From Laedolimicola ammoniilytica (lineage in GTDB: Bacteria; Bacillota; Clostridia; Lachnospirales; Lachnospiraceae): a DNA stretch of 64,000 nucleotides. Under the pieces are notes generated by a model that was not told the origin of the DNA, did no database searches, and worked only from the letters and a program-made list of their open reading frames with translations. The translations under genes and the position numbers were made by a program. The DNA is taken from contig NZ_JAOQKC010000004.1 of the NCBI RefSeq assembly GCF_025567165.1, positions 62,001-126,000 of the forward strand. Direction: 5' to 3'. How positions within the stretch are numbered: position 1 is the stretch's first letter; every line of letters begins with the position of its first letter. Positions 6,975-17,486 of this stretch are shown one piece after another.

Positions 6975-8207
6975 ATGGCAGAAAACATTTATGACGTACT
7001 CATGGAGCGCGGCTTCATCGAGCAGTGTACCCATCCGGAGGAGGTAAGAGAGCTCCTCGGCAAGGAAAAAGTAACCTTTTACATCGGCTTTGACGCCACT
7101 GCAGACAGCCTGACCGCAGGACATTTCCTGACCATCATGGCTATGATGCATATGCAGCGGGCAGGACATCGTCCCATCGCCCTTTTAGGCGGCGGAACTA
7201 CCATGGTGGGAGACCCCTCCGGTAAGTCCGATATGCGTAAGATTATGACAAAGGAAACCATCCAGCACAATGCAGAATGTTTCAAGAATCAGCTGTCCCG
7301 TTTCATCAACTTTGACAACGACAACGCGATTCTGGCCAATAACGCGGACTGGCTGCTGGATCTGAATTATGTGGATTTCCTGCGCGAGGTAGGAGCTCAT
7401 TTCTCTGTAAACCGGATGCTGAACGCGGAGTGCTACAAGCAGAGAATGGAAAAGGGACTGACCTTCTTTGAGTTTAACTACATGATCATGCAGTCCTACG
7501 ATTTCCTGAAGCTGAACCAGATGTACGGCTGCCAGATGGAGCTGGGCGGCAATGACCAGTGGTCCAATATCATCGGCGGCGTAGAGCTGATCCGCAGAAA
7601 AGAGAATAAGCCGGCATACGGTCTGACCTTCAAGCTTCTGACCACCAGCGAGGGCATCAAGATGGGCAAGACCATGAAGGGCGCCGTGTGGCTTGATCCG
7701 GAGAAAACCTCTCCCTACGAGTTTTACCAGTACTGGAGAAACATCGAAGATGTGAAGGTAGAGGAGTGTCTGGGACTTCTGACCTTCCTGCCCATGGACG
7801 AGGTTCGTCGCCTGGGAACTCTGGAGGGCGCGGAAATCAATCACGCAAAAGAGGTTCTGGCATACGAGATCACTAAGATTGTACACGGCGAGGAAGAAGC
7901 TAAGAAGGCGCAGGAGGCTGCAAGAGCCCTGTTCGCCAACGGCGGCAAGACCGACGATATGCCCACCACAACCTATGCGAAGGCCGACCTGGACGAGGGC
8001 AAGGATATCCTGACTCTTCTGGTGGAGACAAAGCTGGCTCCCACCCGTTCCGAGGCGAGACGTCTGGTACAGCAGGGCGGCGTGACGGTCAATGATGTAA
8101 AGGTAACAGATGTGTACCAGAAATTTACCACCAATGATATGGACGCCGACGGAGCGCTGGTGCTTCGCAAGGGCAAGAAGGCATACCACAAGGTAAAGGC
8201 TGATTAA
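6975..8207 (+). CDS. tyrS: Tyrosine--tRNA ligase
   Basis: The 410-residue enzyme charges tRNA-Tyr in the cytoplasm. It is a class I synthetase with the HIGH-type motif TAGHFL (residues 47-52), a GNDQW motif and the KMSKS-type motif KMGKT (229-233). A C-terminal S4 RNA-binding domain (about 345-405, APTRSEARRLVQQGGV) is present. Length and order match bacterial TyrRS. The ATG at 6975 follows TTAGGAGGAAGAG. Expression is controlled by the tyrosyl T-box upstream. A small conserved gene begins 2 bases after the stop. Confidence 0.97.
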   Translation: MAENIYDVLMERGFIEQCTHPEEVRELLGKEKVTFYIGFDATADSLTAGHFLTIMAMMHMQRAGHRPIALLGGGTTMVGDPSGKSDMRKIMTKETIQHNAECFKNQLSRFINFDNDNAILANNADWLLDLNYVDFLREVGAHFSVNRMLNAECYKQRMEKGLTFFEFNYMIMQSYDFLKLNQMYGCQMELGGNDQWSNIIGGVELIRRKENKPAYGLTFKLLTTSEGIKMGKTMKGAVWLDPEKTSPYEFYQYWRNIEDVKVEECLGLLTFLPMDEVRRLGTLEGAEINHAKEVLAYEITKIVHGEEEAKKAQEAARALFANGGKTDDMPTTTYAKADLDEGKDILTLLVETKLAPTRSEARRLVQQGGVTVNDVKVTDVYQKFTTNDMDADGALVLRKGKKAYHKVKAD

Positions 8208-8208
8208 T

Positions 8209-8457
8209 ATGGAAGAAAGACAGTATCTTTCCCGCGTCCGCGCCTTTCTGGAGGAAAAGGGCTGGGAATATGAATATACGGAGGAGGACGGGCTTGGCAG
8301 CATTGACTTCTCCTACCGCGGCGTTCCCTATCACATTTGGGAGTTTGAGGAAAACAGAGAGCGCGGCGCAGAGACCAACCTCTACCACGGCGGCCGCCAG
8401 GAGGAGGTTCTGGGGGATTATGAGGCAGAGCTGATTCGGGAAATGAAGCAGTGGTAA
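8209..8457 (+). CDS. Small conserved protein of unknown function
   Basis: This 82-residue acidic soluble protein starts with ATG one base after the tyrS stop codon, so it is probably translated by coupling from the tyrS mRNA. It begins with a helical segment (RVRAFLEEKGWEYEY), continues with a strand-rich GSIDFSYRGVPYHIWEF block and ends in a charged helix with Trp last. I recognise no catalytic motif and cannot assign a family. Codon use matches its neighbours, and the frame fills the tyrS-alaS gap exactly, so it is very likely a real gene. The alaS promoter begins at its stop codon. Confidence 0.8.
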   Translation: MEERQYLSRVRAFLEEKGWEYEYTEEDGLGSIDFSYRGVPYHIWEFEENRERGAETNLYHGGRQEEVLGDYEAELIREMKQW

Positions 8458-8486
8458 TTGACAAACCCTATTCCAGAATTTATAAT
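8458..8486 (+). promoter_or_regulatory. Sigma-A promoter of alaS
   Basis: Perfect TTGACA (8458-8463) and perfect TATAAT (8481-8486) have 17-base spacing, immediately after the stop of the small gene. The leader is about 55 bases and shows no T-box. Confidence 0.92.
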
Positions 8487-8546
8487 AAAAAAGATTTTAG
8501 AATAGAGAGAGCCTGTGTAACGAGATATGGGCTTAGGAGGGAACAA

Positions 8547-11186
<2,640 letters not shown>

Positions 11187-11208
11187 AAACTACACAGATG
11201 TATATCAG

Positions 11209-11249
11209 AGAACCGGCAGGGGCGAAAGCAAACTGCCGGTTCTTTTTTT
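11209..11249 (+). terminator. Terminator of alaS
   Basis: A perfect 11-base-pair stem (11209-11219 with 11233-11243) is followed by seven Ts, starting 22 bases after the alaS stop. Confidence 0.93.
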
Positions 11250-11290
11250 GGCCTGCCCCTACATATATTGTCCTAAAGAGGTGAGAGGAC

Positions 11291-12259
11291 ATGCACAACC
11301 AAATCGAAGAACTCGAAAAAATCCTGGCCTTGCCAGTAAGAGAAACCATAAAAAAGGCACATCTACAGCTCGAAGCCCTCCAGGAAATCCGCCTGGGTAT
11401 CGCCCGCCCCCTGACCCTCTGGTACCGGGGCCGCGAACTCTTCCTGACCGAAGAAGGCCGCGAAACCCTGGAAAGCCATCGAGCGAAAAAAATAACCGAA
11501 CAGGAAGTCCGCGAAACTCTGGAATTCGCCGGCAAATACTCCCTGTACGCCTACGAAGACGAACTCCGCCAGGGGTATCTGACCCTGCCCGGCGGTCACC
11601 GCCTGGGCATCGCCGGAAAAGTAATCCTGGAAAACGGCACAGTCAAAACCATCCGCTACGTCACCAGCCTGAACCTCCGCGTCACTCACGAAATCAAAGG
11701 CTGCGCCGACAGGATCCTCCCCTGGCTCTATGGCCCGGAGGGACTGTATCATACCTTACTGATTTCCCCGCCCCGCTGCGGCAAAACCACCCTGCTCCGG
11801 GACCTGATCCGCCAGATATCAGATGGCGGAATCGGATACCGGGGCATGCGCGCAGGCGTGGTGGACGAACGCAGCGAGCTTGGCGGCTGTAGCTTGGGCG
11901 TCCATGGCTGCGACCTGGGAAAGCGCACCGATATCCTGGACGGCTGTCCCAAGGCAGAGGGTATGATGATGCTGGTGCGCTCCATGTCCCCGGAAGTCAT
12001 CGCTGTGGACGAGATAGGCTGCAGGGCCGACATGGAAGCCATGGAAAATGCCATTTACTGCGGCTGCCGTATTCTGGCCACGGTTCACGGAAGCAGCCTC
12101 AGCGATATTCAGCAAAAACCATTATTTTCCAATCTGATGCAGAAGGAAATCTTCGACCGCTACATCATTCTGGATGCCAGACGGGGCCCCGGAACCGTGC
12201 GGGAAATCCGTGACAGAAAGGGGAAGATACTGTGCTCAAACTGGCAGGAGCCTGTCTGA
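11291..12259 (+). CDS. spoIIIAA: Stage III sporulation protein AA (ATPase)
   Basis: This 322-residue P-loop ATPase resembles secretion ATPases and powers the SpoIIIA-SpoIIQ channel between mother cell and forespore. Walker A is PPRCGKTTLL (about residues 158-167), with VVDERSELGG and VIAVDEIGC (Walker B) following. The ATG at 11291 follows AAAGAGGTGAGAGG. The first roughly 150 codons use GAA almost exclusively and are rich in C-ending codons, whereas GAG/AAG codons dominate the flanking genes; the style changes near 11735. The gene overlaps spoIIIAB by 28 bases. By family knowledge the operon is under sigma-E; I see only a weak CATATATT at 11262. Confidence 0.95.
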   Translation: MHNQIEELEKILALPVRETIKKAHLQLEALQEIRLGIARPLTLWYRGRELFLTEEGRETLESHRAKKITEQEVRETLEFAGKYSLYAYEDELRQGYLTLPGGHRLGIAGKVILENGTVKTIRYVTSLNLRVTHEIKGCADRILPWLYGPEGLYHTLLISPPRCGKTTLLRDLIRQISDGGIGYRGMRAGVVDERSELGGCSLGVHGCDLGKRTDILDGCPKAEGMMMLVRSMSPEVIAVDEIGCRADMEAMENAIYCGCRILATVHGSSLSDIQQKPLFSNLMQKEIFDRYIILDARRGPGTVREIRDRKGKILCSNWQEPV

Positions 12260-12750
12260 TCCTGTGCTCCGCGGCAGGTATCGGCGCAAGCTACAGCGGC
12301 GATTTGAAACGGCGGGTCCGGGAGCTGCGCGTTATAAAGCAAATGATGTATATGCTGCAGGGAGAGATTCGCTACGCCCATCTGCCCTTGCCGGAGGCCT
12401 TTACCCACGTATCCGTGCGTCTGCCCGCGCCCTTCGGTCTCTTCCTGTCCGGGATCGCCGACGAGCTTAAAAAAGCAGATGGCCGGACCTTAAGCGAGAT
12501 CTGGAAGGCAGAAGAGCAGAAGTATATCAAAAAGCTGCATCTGACGCGGACAGACCTGGAGCAGCTGGAGACTTTGGGCGAGGTGCTGGGCTATCTGGAC
12601 ACGGAAATGCAGCTGGCGGCCATCCGCCTCTATCTGGAGCAGCTGGAGCAGAGCCTTGCGGAGGCACAGGAGCAGATGGGCAGCCGCCAACGGCTGTACC
12701 AGAGCCTTGGGATCGCGGGCGGCGTCTTTCTGGTCATCCTGTTACTTTGA
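12232..12750 (+). CDS. spoIIIAB: Stage III sporulation protein AB
   Basis: The GTG start at 12232 lies inside the end of spoIIIAA and follows AAAGGGGAAG. The 172-residue product has an N-terminal hydrophobic anchor, a helical body (RVRELRVIKQMMYMLQGEIRYAHLPLPEAF, cited here as the RELRVIKQM...GEIRY region) and a C-terminal membrane segment (GIAGGVFLVILLL). This type II secretion GspF-like arrangement is typical of SpoIIIAB, a partner of the AA ATPase in the mother-cell membrane. Position and size match the operon. Confidence 0.92.
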   Translation: MLKLAGACLILCSAAGIGASYSGDLKRRVRELRVIKQMMYMLQGEIRYAHLPLPEAFTHVSVRLPAPFGLFLSGIADELKKADGRTLSEIWKAEEQKYIKKLHLTRTDLEQLETLGEVLGYLDTEMQLAAIRLYLEQLEQSLAEAQEQMGSRQRLYQSLGIAGGVFLVILLL

Positions 12751-12767
12751 CGGAGAACGGAGGAACT

Positions 12768-12962
12768 ATGAGTGTAAACCTCATCTTTAAAATCGCGGCA
12801 GTGGGGATTCTGGTATCCGTCATCTGCCAGGTGTTGAAGCACAGTGGCCGGGAGGAGCAGGCCTTTCTCACCAGCCTGGCGGGCCTGGTGCTGGTACTGT
12901 TCTGGATTTTGCCCTACATCTTTGAACTGTTTGACACCATGAAACAGCTATTTGCGCTTTAG
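12768..12962 (+). CDS. spoIIIAC: Stage III sporulation protein AC
   Basis: The ATG at 12768, after ACGGAGGAAC, gives 64 residues with two membrane helices (about 5-23 and 32-55). This is the standard size of SpoIIIAC. An upstream in-frame start would lack a ribosome site. It belongs to the small-membrane-protein part of the SpoIIIA channel and is expected to pair with SpoIIIAD. Confidence 0.9.
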   Translation: MSVNLIFKIAAVGILVSVICQVLKHSGREEQAFLTSLAGLVLVLFWILPYIFELFDTMKQLFAL

Positions 12963-12986
12963 ATTTCAGTGAGAGGGGGAAATGGG

Positions 12987-13370
12987 ATGATTCAGGCAGT
13001 GATGATTGGAATCACCGGAGTCTTTCTGGCTTTATTTTTAAAGCAGACCAAACCGGAATACGCGGTCTGCATCAGTGTCGGCACGGGGCTTCTGCTGCTT
13101 TTGCTGGCGGCAGGCCGCCTGAGCCTGGTGGTAGAAAATATCCGTCTGATCCAGGATGCCATTTCCGTCCAGAGTGCCTACATCCAGGTGCTGCTGAAAA
13201 TCATTGGCATCACCTACATCTCGGAATTCGCTGCCGACATCTGCCGGGACGCGGGCTGCTCTGCGGTGGCCGGACAGATAGGCGTCTTCGCCAAACTGTC
13301 GATTCTGGCGGTCAGCATGCCCATCGTGAGCGCACTGCTTCAGACCGTGCAGAACTTTCTGGGAGGGTGA
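12987..13370 (+). CDS. spoIIIAD: Stage III sporulation protein AD
   Basis: The protein has 127 residues with three or four hydrophobic helices, including ITGVFLALFLKQ, VGTGLLLLLLAAG and a C-terminal LAVSMPIVSALLQTV stretch. The ATG at 12987 is chosen because GAGAGGGGGAAA lies before it; an earlier GTG in frame at 12969 has no ribosome site. The segment IGITYISEFAADICRDAG is typical of SpoIIIAD. It is a membrane component of the mother-cell half of the feeding channel. Confidence 0.92.
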   Translation: MIQAVMIGITGVFLALFLKQTKPEYAVCISVGTGLLLLLLAAGRLSLVVENIRLIQDAISVQSAYIQVLLKIIGITYISEFAADICRDAGCSAVAGQIGVFAKLSILAVSMPIVSALLQTVQNFLGG

Positions 13371-13372
13371 CC

Positions 13373-14419
13373 ATGGACGCGTTTGCAGTGGAACAGCTGG
13401 ATTTCTCCGAGCTTCAGGCCGCCATGGATGAGATCCTGAATCAGAGCTTTTCCTTTCAGGACACCGTGCTGGCCTTGCTGTCCGGGGAGCAGCCCTTTAC
13501 GATGGAGAGCTTTCTAAGGATGGCCCTTAGTGAGGCGGGCAGGAGCTTCGCCCAGGAAAAACAGATTTTTATCTCAATACTGGTGCTGGGCATTGCGGCG
13601 GCGTTGCTTACAAATTTCACCAATCTGTTTAAAAATGACCAGATAGGAGAAATCAGCTTTGAAATGACCTATCTGTTACTGTTTTTGCTGCTGCTTCAGA
13701 TTTTTACCGGGGCGGCGGAGCTGGCCGGACAGGTGCTGTCTTCGGTTCAGAGCTTCATGAAAGCTTTGCTTCCGGCCTGGTGTCTGGCTGTGACCCTGTC
13801 GGCGGGCAGCACGACGGCGCTGGTATTCTATCAGTTTATGCTCGGCCTTATTTACCTGTTGGATACGCTCATCGGGGAGGTGCTGCTGCCTGTGCTGAAC
13901 CTGTACATGATGCTGGTGTTCGTCAATCATCTGACGAAGGAGGAGTACCTGTCCCAGATGACCGAGCTTACGGGAAAAGGCGTGGGCTGGCTTCTGAAAA
14001 CCCTGCTGGCGGCGGTGGTGGGTTTTAACGCGATTCAGGGCATGATTACTCCTGCCCTGGATGCGCTGAAGAACACGGCCTTCACCCGGGCGCTCCGAGT
14101 ACTGCCAGGCATCGGAAATGTGGCAGGCGGAGTCACCGATCTGCTGCTGGGCTCCGCTGTCCTTTTGAAAAACGGTGTGGGCGCGGCTGCTGTGCTGGTT
14201 CTGGCTCTGATTTGTCTGGGCCCCCTGGTGAAGCTGGGCGTCCTGTTCCTGCTCTTAAAGGGAACTGCAGCCCTGATTCAGCCGGTCTGCGACAAGCGCT
14301 TCGTAGGCTGCGTGGCCGGGGCAGGCGAGGGCGTAAGGCTCTTATTTCAGGCAGTTTTTACGGTGACGGTGCTCTTTGTGCTGACTATTGTGGTGGTAAC
14401 TGTATCGGTGCGGCTGTAG
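13373..14419 (+). CDS. spoIIIAE: Stage III sporulation protein AE
   Basis: The gene encodes 348 residues. An N-terminal soluble part (FSELQAAMDEILNQSF) is followed by about eight hydrophobic helices, and the size matches SpoIIIAE, the largest membrane protein of the complex. The ATG at 13373 is spaced well from GGGAGGG; a GTG at 13367 overlaps the spoIIIAD stop and is an alternative. The AE protein is thought to act as the permease-like core of the SpoIIIA apparatus. No signal peptide-like cleavage site was examined in detail. Confidence 0.93.
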   Translation: MDAFAVEQLDFSELQAAMDEILNQSFSFQDTVLALLSGEQPFTMESFLRMALSEAGRSFAQEKQIFISILVLGIAAALLTNFTNLFKNDQIGEISFEMTYLLLFLLLLQIFTGAAELAGQVLSSVQSFMKALLPAWCLAVTLSAGSTTALVFYQFMLGLIYLLDTLIGEVLLPVLNLYMMLVFVNHLTKEEYLSQMTELTGKGVGWLLKTLLAAVVGFNAIQGMITPALDALKNTAFTRALRVLPGIGNVAGGVTDLLLGSAVLLKNGVGAAAVLVLALICLGPLVKLGVLFLLLKGTAALIQPVCDKRFVGCVAGAGEGVRLLFQAVFTVTVLFVLTIVVVTVSVRL

Positions 14420-14439
14420 GGAGGCATGGAGAAGCAGTT

Positions 14440-14826
14440 ATGAAGGCATTTTTATATGGCTGGATCCGCGATATCGCGTTTTACACGATTCTGATGACGG
14501 TGGTGCTCCATCTGCTGCCGGAGGAGAGCCAGAAAAAATATGTCCGTTTTTTTATGGGAATTGTGCTGATGCTGGTGGTGCTTTCGCCCCTTTTGTCGGC
14601 GGCGGGTCTGTCCGATACCCTGGACGGGATTTACGCGGAGCAGACCTGCGACGCGGAGCTTCAGGACTTTGTGCGGCGGCAGGAGGAGCTGGAACAGGCC
14701 TACGAGCGGGAGATCGAACAGAGGGAACAGGAGCTGACCGGAGACGGTATGGAAAATCCCGCAGACGGAGAGGAGGAGCCGGATGGAATCCCAGACATCA
14801 AAGTGGAAATCGGACTGGATGAGTAA
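14440..14826 (+). CDS. spoIIIAF: Stage III sporulation protein AF
   Basis: The ATG at 14440 gives 128 residues with two membrane helices (IAFYTILMTVVLHLLP and FFMGIVLMLVVLSPLLSA) and a charged, Glu-rich soluble tail, the architecture of SpoIIIAF. Frames extending upstream overlap spoIIIAE and lack family similarity. Its C-terminus overlaps the start of spoIIIAG by 44 bases. The soluble domain of AF is a ring-building-type domain in this family. Confidence 0.9.
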   Translation: MKAFLYGWIRDIAFYTILMTVVLHLLPEESQKKYVRFFMGIVLMLVVLSPLLSAAGLSDTLDGIYAEQTCDAELQDFVRRQEELEQAYEREIEQREQELTGDGMENPADGEEEPDGIPDIKVEIGLDE

Positions 14827-15397
14827 GCTTAAGAAACCAAAAAAGGAACAGCTGGTGGTGCTCCTGCTCTTTGGCGTGCTGTTGGTGGTGATTGCGATCC
14901 CGACTACGCCGGGAAAGACGACAGCGGGCGGGGAGAGTGAAACCATTTCCGGGGTGGAGGCGGCAACAGACGATATAGAAGCGGCCGGGCTGAGCTACGA
15001 AGAGCAGTTAGAAAAGCGTCTGTCCGCCATTCTAAGCCGGGTGGCGGGCGCAGGCCGGGTGGAGGTCATGGTGACCCTGGAATCCCGGGGGGAGCGGATC
15101 GTGGAAAAGGATACGCCGGAGAGCCGCAAAAACGTGGAGGAGACGGACGCAAACGGCGGCAGCCGCACCACTGACGAGCAGGATTGGGGCGAGGAGACGG
15201 TCTATTATGAGGACGGAAACGGCGGCAAAAGCCCCTATGTAGTTAAGGAGCTGGAGCCGAATATCGAGGGCATTTTGGTACTGGCCGAGGGCGGCGGCAG
15301 CGCCGTGGTGAAGCAGGAGCTTCTGGAGGCCGTGCAGGCATTATTTCCCATCGCGGCGCATAAAGTAAAAATAATGAAGTTGGAGGGTGCAAAGTGA
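14783..15397 (+). CDS. spoIIIAG: Stage III sporulation protein AG
   Basis: The protein has 204 residues with one membrane helix (LVVLLLFGVLLVVIAIP) after a short Lys-rich cytoplasmic segment. An extracytoplasmic domain follows, in which SYEEQLEKRLSAILSRVAGAG begins the ring-forming part. SpoIIIAG builds a large ring in the intermembrane space during engulfment. The start at 14783 has AGAGGAGGAG in front of it; ATG at 14819 is an alternative that leaves out 12 residues. The stop overlaps the spoIIIAH start by 4 bases. Confidence 0.92.
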   Translation: MESQTSKWKSDWMSKLKKPKKEQLVVLLLFGVLLVVIAIPTTPGKTTAGGESETISGVEAATDDIEAAGLSYEEQLEKRLSAILSRVAGAGRVEVMVTLESRGERIVEKDTPESRKNVEETDANGGSRTTDEQDWGEETVYYEDGNGGKSPYVVKELEPNIEGILVLAEGGGSAVVKQELLEAVQALFPIAAHKVKIMKLEGAK

Positions 15398-16065
15398 AAA
15401 ACATATTTAAAAAGAACCAGATGATCATCACCGCACTGGCTATCATGATCGCAGTGGCCGGATACTTGAACTATTCCGGCAGCAAGCTGGACAGCGCGAA
15501 GGTGCAGACCGGAGGCGACGCGGCCACGGAGGAGGCCTCCGCCGCAGAGGATATCTCCGCGGAGGATCTCTACGCCCAGACTGGCCTGGAGGAGCTGCAG
15601 TTCGAGGACGGCGATATTGCAAGCCTTGACTCTGATGGGGAAGAGACGGCGGAAGTGGAGGATGGGGAAGAACCCGGCGAGGCCGTGCTGGCCAGTTCTT
15701 CCGCAGGTACCGGTTTTGCGGCGGAGGCAAAGCTCACAAGAGAGCAGCTCCGCTCCAGAAATAAAGAGACCCTTCTGGAGGTCATCAACAACACCAATAT
15801 CTCCGAGACCCAGAAGCAGGAGGCGGTGGACAGCATGGTAGAGCTGACGGACATCGCCGAGAAGGAAGCGGCGGCAGAAATTCTGCTGGCGGCCAAGGGC
15901 TTTGAAGACGTGGTGGTCAGTATCACCGACGGCCAGGCCGATGTGGTGGTCAATATGGAAAATGTGGACGATGCGGGACGGGCCCAGATCGAGGACATCG
16001 TGAAGCGGAAAACCGGGATCTCCGGAGAAAATATCGTGATTACACCGGCGGCGCAGACCGAGTAA
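15394..16065 (+). CDS. spoIIIAH: Stage III sporulation protein AH
   Basis: A GTG start at 15394 follows TTGGAGGGTG and overlaps the spoIIIAG stop (GTGA). The 223-residue product has a single N-terminal membrane anchor (ITALAIMIAVAGYLNYSG), an acidic low-complexity spacer (about 40-110) and a C-terminal YscJ/FliF-like domain (VINNTNISETQKQEAVDSM to the end) that in the family binds forespore SpoIIQ. The acidic linker is long. It is the last gene of the eight-gene spoIIIA operon, all members of which are intact here. Confidence 0.94.
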   Translation: MKNIFKKNQMIITALAIMIAVAGYLNYSGSKLDSAKVQTGGDAATEEASAAEDISAEDLYAQTGLEELQFEDGDIASLDSDGEETAEVEDGEEPGEAVLASSSAGTGFAAEAKLTREQLRSRNKETLLEVINNTNISETQKQEAVDSMVELTDIAEKEAAAEILLAAKGFEDVVVSITDGQADVVVNMENVDDAGRAQIEDIVKRKTGISGENIVITPAAQTE

Positions 16066-16069
16066 GCGG

Positions 16070-16098
16070 TTGACGAATGAATGATTTTTCTGTATGAT
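16070..16098 (+). promoter_or_regulatory. Sigma-A promoter upstream of aroC
   Basis: TTGACG (16070-16075) and TATGAT (16093-16098) have 17-base spacing. About 210 bases of leader follow, filled almost completely by hairpins of the dispersed repeat. Confidence 0.8.
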
Positions 16099-16113
16099 AG
16101 AAAAGACTATCGG

Positions 16114-16287
16114 AACTTGGGAAACTCGAAAAACGAGTTTCCCAAGTTTTCGCGGCAGTTGCCAAGTTTTCGCGCAAGCATGGACTCTGGCTCGTTGACC
16201 GTGAAATTCATCGCGTTGCGGCGGAGAGGTAGTGGGCCGTTTTTAAGCGGCCCGCCGCAGGCGGAGAATCCTGCAAAGCAGGATTCT
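16114..16287 (+). repeat. Dispersed multi-hairpin repeat, copy A
   Basis: Hairpin 1 is a perfect 15-base-pair stem (16114-16128 with 16134-16148) running into TTTT. Within 16142-16174, CCAAGTTTTCGCG occurs twice. The core (16207-16287) begins ATCGCGTTGCGGCGGAGA. It has an outer stem TGCGGCGG/CCGCCGCA (16217-16224, 16252-16259), an inner stem GGGCCG/CGGCCC, and hairpin 3 AGAATCCTGC/GCAGGATTCT (16265-16274, 16278-16287). The whole element lies in the leader of aroC. Confidence 0.8.
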
Positions 16288-16310
16288 TTCATAAGAAAAG
16301 AGGAGAATAC

Positions 16311-17411
16311 ATGGCAGGTTCATGCTTTGGAAAGCATTTTTCTGTCTCCACCTGGGGAGAATCCCATGGAAAAGGACTCGGGGTCGTCATCGACGGCTGC
16401 CCGGCGGGACTTCCTTTATGTGAAGCAGACATTCAGCGATATCTGGACCGGAGAAAGCCGGGCCAGTCTCAGTATACCACCAGCAGAAAGGAAGGGGATC
16501 AGGCGGAGATCCTGTCCGGCGTCTTCGAGGGGAAGACTACCGGAACCCCCATTTCCATTCTGGTGGCCAATACGTCTCAGCGCTCGCAGGATTACAGCGA
16601 GATCGCTTCTTACTATCGTCCGGGACATGCGGATTATACCTTTGATATGAAATATGGCTTCCGGGATTACCGGGGCGGCGGCCGCTCCTCCGGACGGGAA
16701 ACCATCGGCCGCGTGGCGGCAGGCGCGGTGGCGGTAAAAATACTGGAAGAAATTGGAATTCAAATTTGCGCCTATACCCATTCCATCGGCCCGGTGGAGA
16801 TTACACCGGAGCGCTTTGACGCGGCGGAGATTCCAAACAATGCCTTTTATATGCCGGACGCCAAGGCTGCTGCGGAGGCTGCGGTCTATACCAGGCAGTG
16901 CATGGAAGAGCAGGATTCCGTGGGCGGCGTCATCGAGTGTGTGGTGACCGGTATGCCTGCAGGCGTGGGCGAGCCCTGCTTTGACAAGCTGGACGCGAAC
17001 CTGGCGAAGGCGGTTCTGTCCATCGGAGCCGTGAAGGGCTTTGAGATGGGCGACGGCTTTCAGGCGGCCCGGGCGCGGGGGACTGAGAACAATGACGCCT
17101 TTGTGAACCATGGAAATGGCGTGGAGAAGGAGACCAACCATGCAGGCGGCGTCCTTGGCGGTATCAGCGACGGAAGCCCCATCATTTTCCGGGCGGCAGT
17201 GAAGCCGACGCCTTCGGTGGCGGCGACCCAGCATACCGTCAATAAGAAGGGTGAAAATATCGAGATCAGCATCCACGGCCGTCACGATCCGGTGATTGTG
17301 CCCCGGGCCGTGGTGGTAGTAGAGGCCATGACAGCCCTGACCCTGGTGGACGCGCTTTTTGAAGGCATGAGCGCAAGGATGGATCAGGTACGAAAGGTTT
17401 GGGGACGATAA
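16311..17411 (+). CDS. aroC: Chorismate synthase
   Basis: The 366-residue enzyme makes chorismate from EPSP using reduced FMN, the last step of the shikimate pathway. Signatures visible are TWGESHGKGLG near the N-terminus, SGVFEGKTTGTPI, and FRDYRGGGRSSGRETIGRVAAGA (cited as its GGGRSSGRET core). The ATG at 16311 follows AGAGGAGAAT. It is transcribed from the promoter at 16070 through a leader containing repeat copy A. tgt lies 75 bases downstream. Confidence 0.97.
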   Translation: MAGSCFGKHFSVSTWGESHGKGLGVVIDGCPAGLPLCEADIQRYLDRRKPGQSQYTTSRKEGDQAEILSGVFEGKTTGTPISILVANTSQRSQDYSEIASYYRPGHADYTFDMKYGFRDYRGGGRSSGRETIGRVAAGAVAVKILEEIGIQICAYTHSIGPVEITPERFDAAEIPNNAFYMPDAKAAAEAAVYTRQCMEEQDSVGGVIECVVTGMPAGVGEPCFDKLDANLAKAVLSIGAVKGFEMGDGFQAARARGTENNDAFVNHGNGVEKETNHAGGVLGGISDGSPIIFRAAVKPTPSVAATQHTVNKKGENIEISIHGRHDPVIVPRAVVVVEAMTALTLVDALFEGMSARMDQVRKVWGR

Positions 17412-17486
17412 GATGAGACAAAATTTTCATGAATCTGTGAACGGAATCAGGAAGAAACTGGATAATTACGGAGGTTTGAAATAAGT

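Noticed and set aside
7185..8303. A 372-codon minus-strand frame opposite tyrS.
   Set aside because: The plus strand encodes TyrRS with all motifs; the antisense protein shows no domain and no start signals.
11262..11269. CATATATT as a sigma-E -10 box for the spoIIIA operon.
   Set aside because: Two positions differ from the consensus and no matching -35 is found at the right distance; family knowledge says sigma-E, but the sequence support is too weak to annotate.
17413..17484. A 23-codon frame between aroC and tgt (starts ATGAGACAA, stops just before tgt).
   Set aside because: Could be a small leader peptide coupled to tgt, but no ribosome site is clear and nothing suggests a function. 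The tgt ribosome site lies within it. Noted, not annotated.
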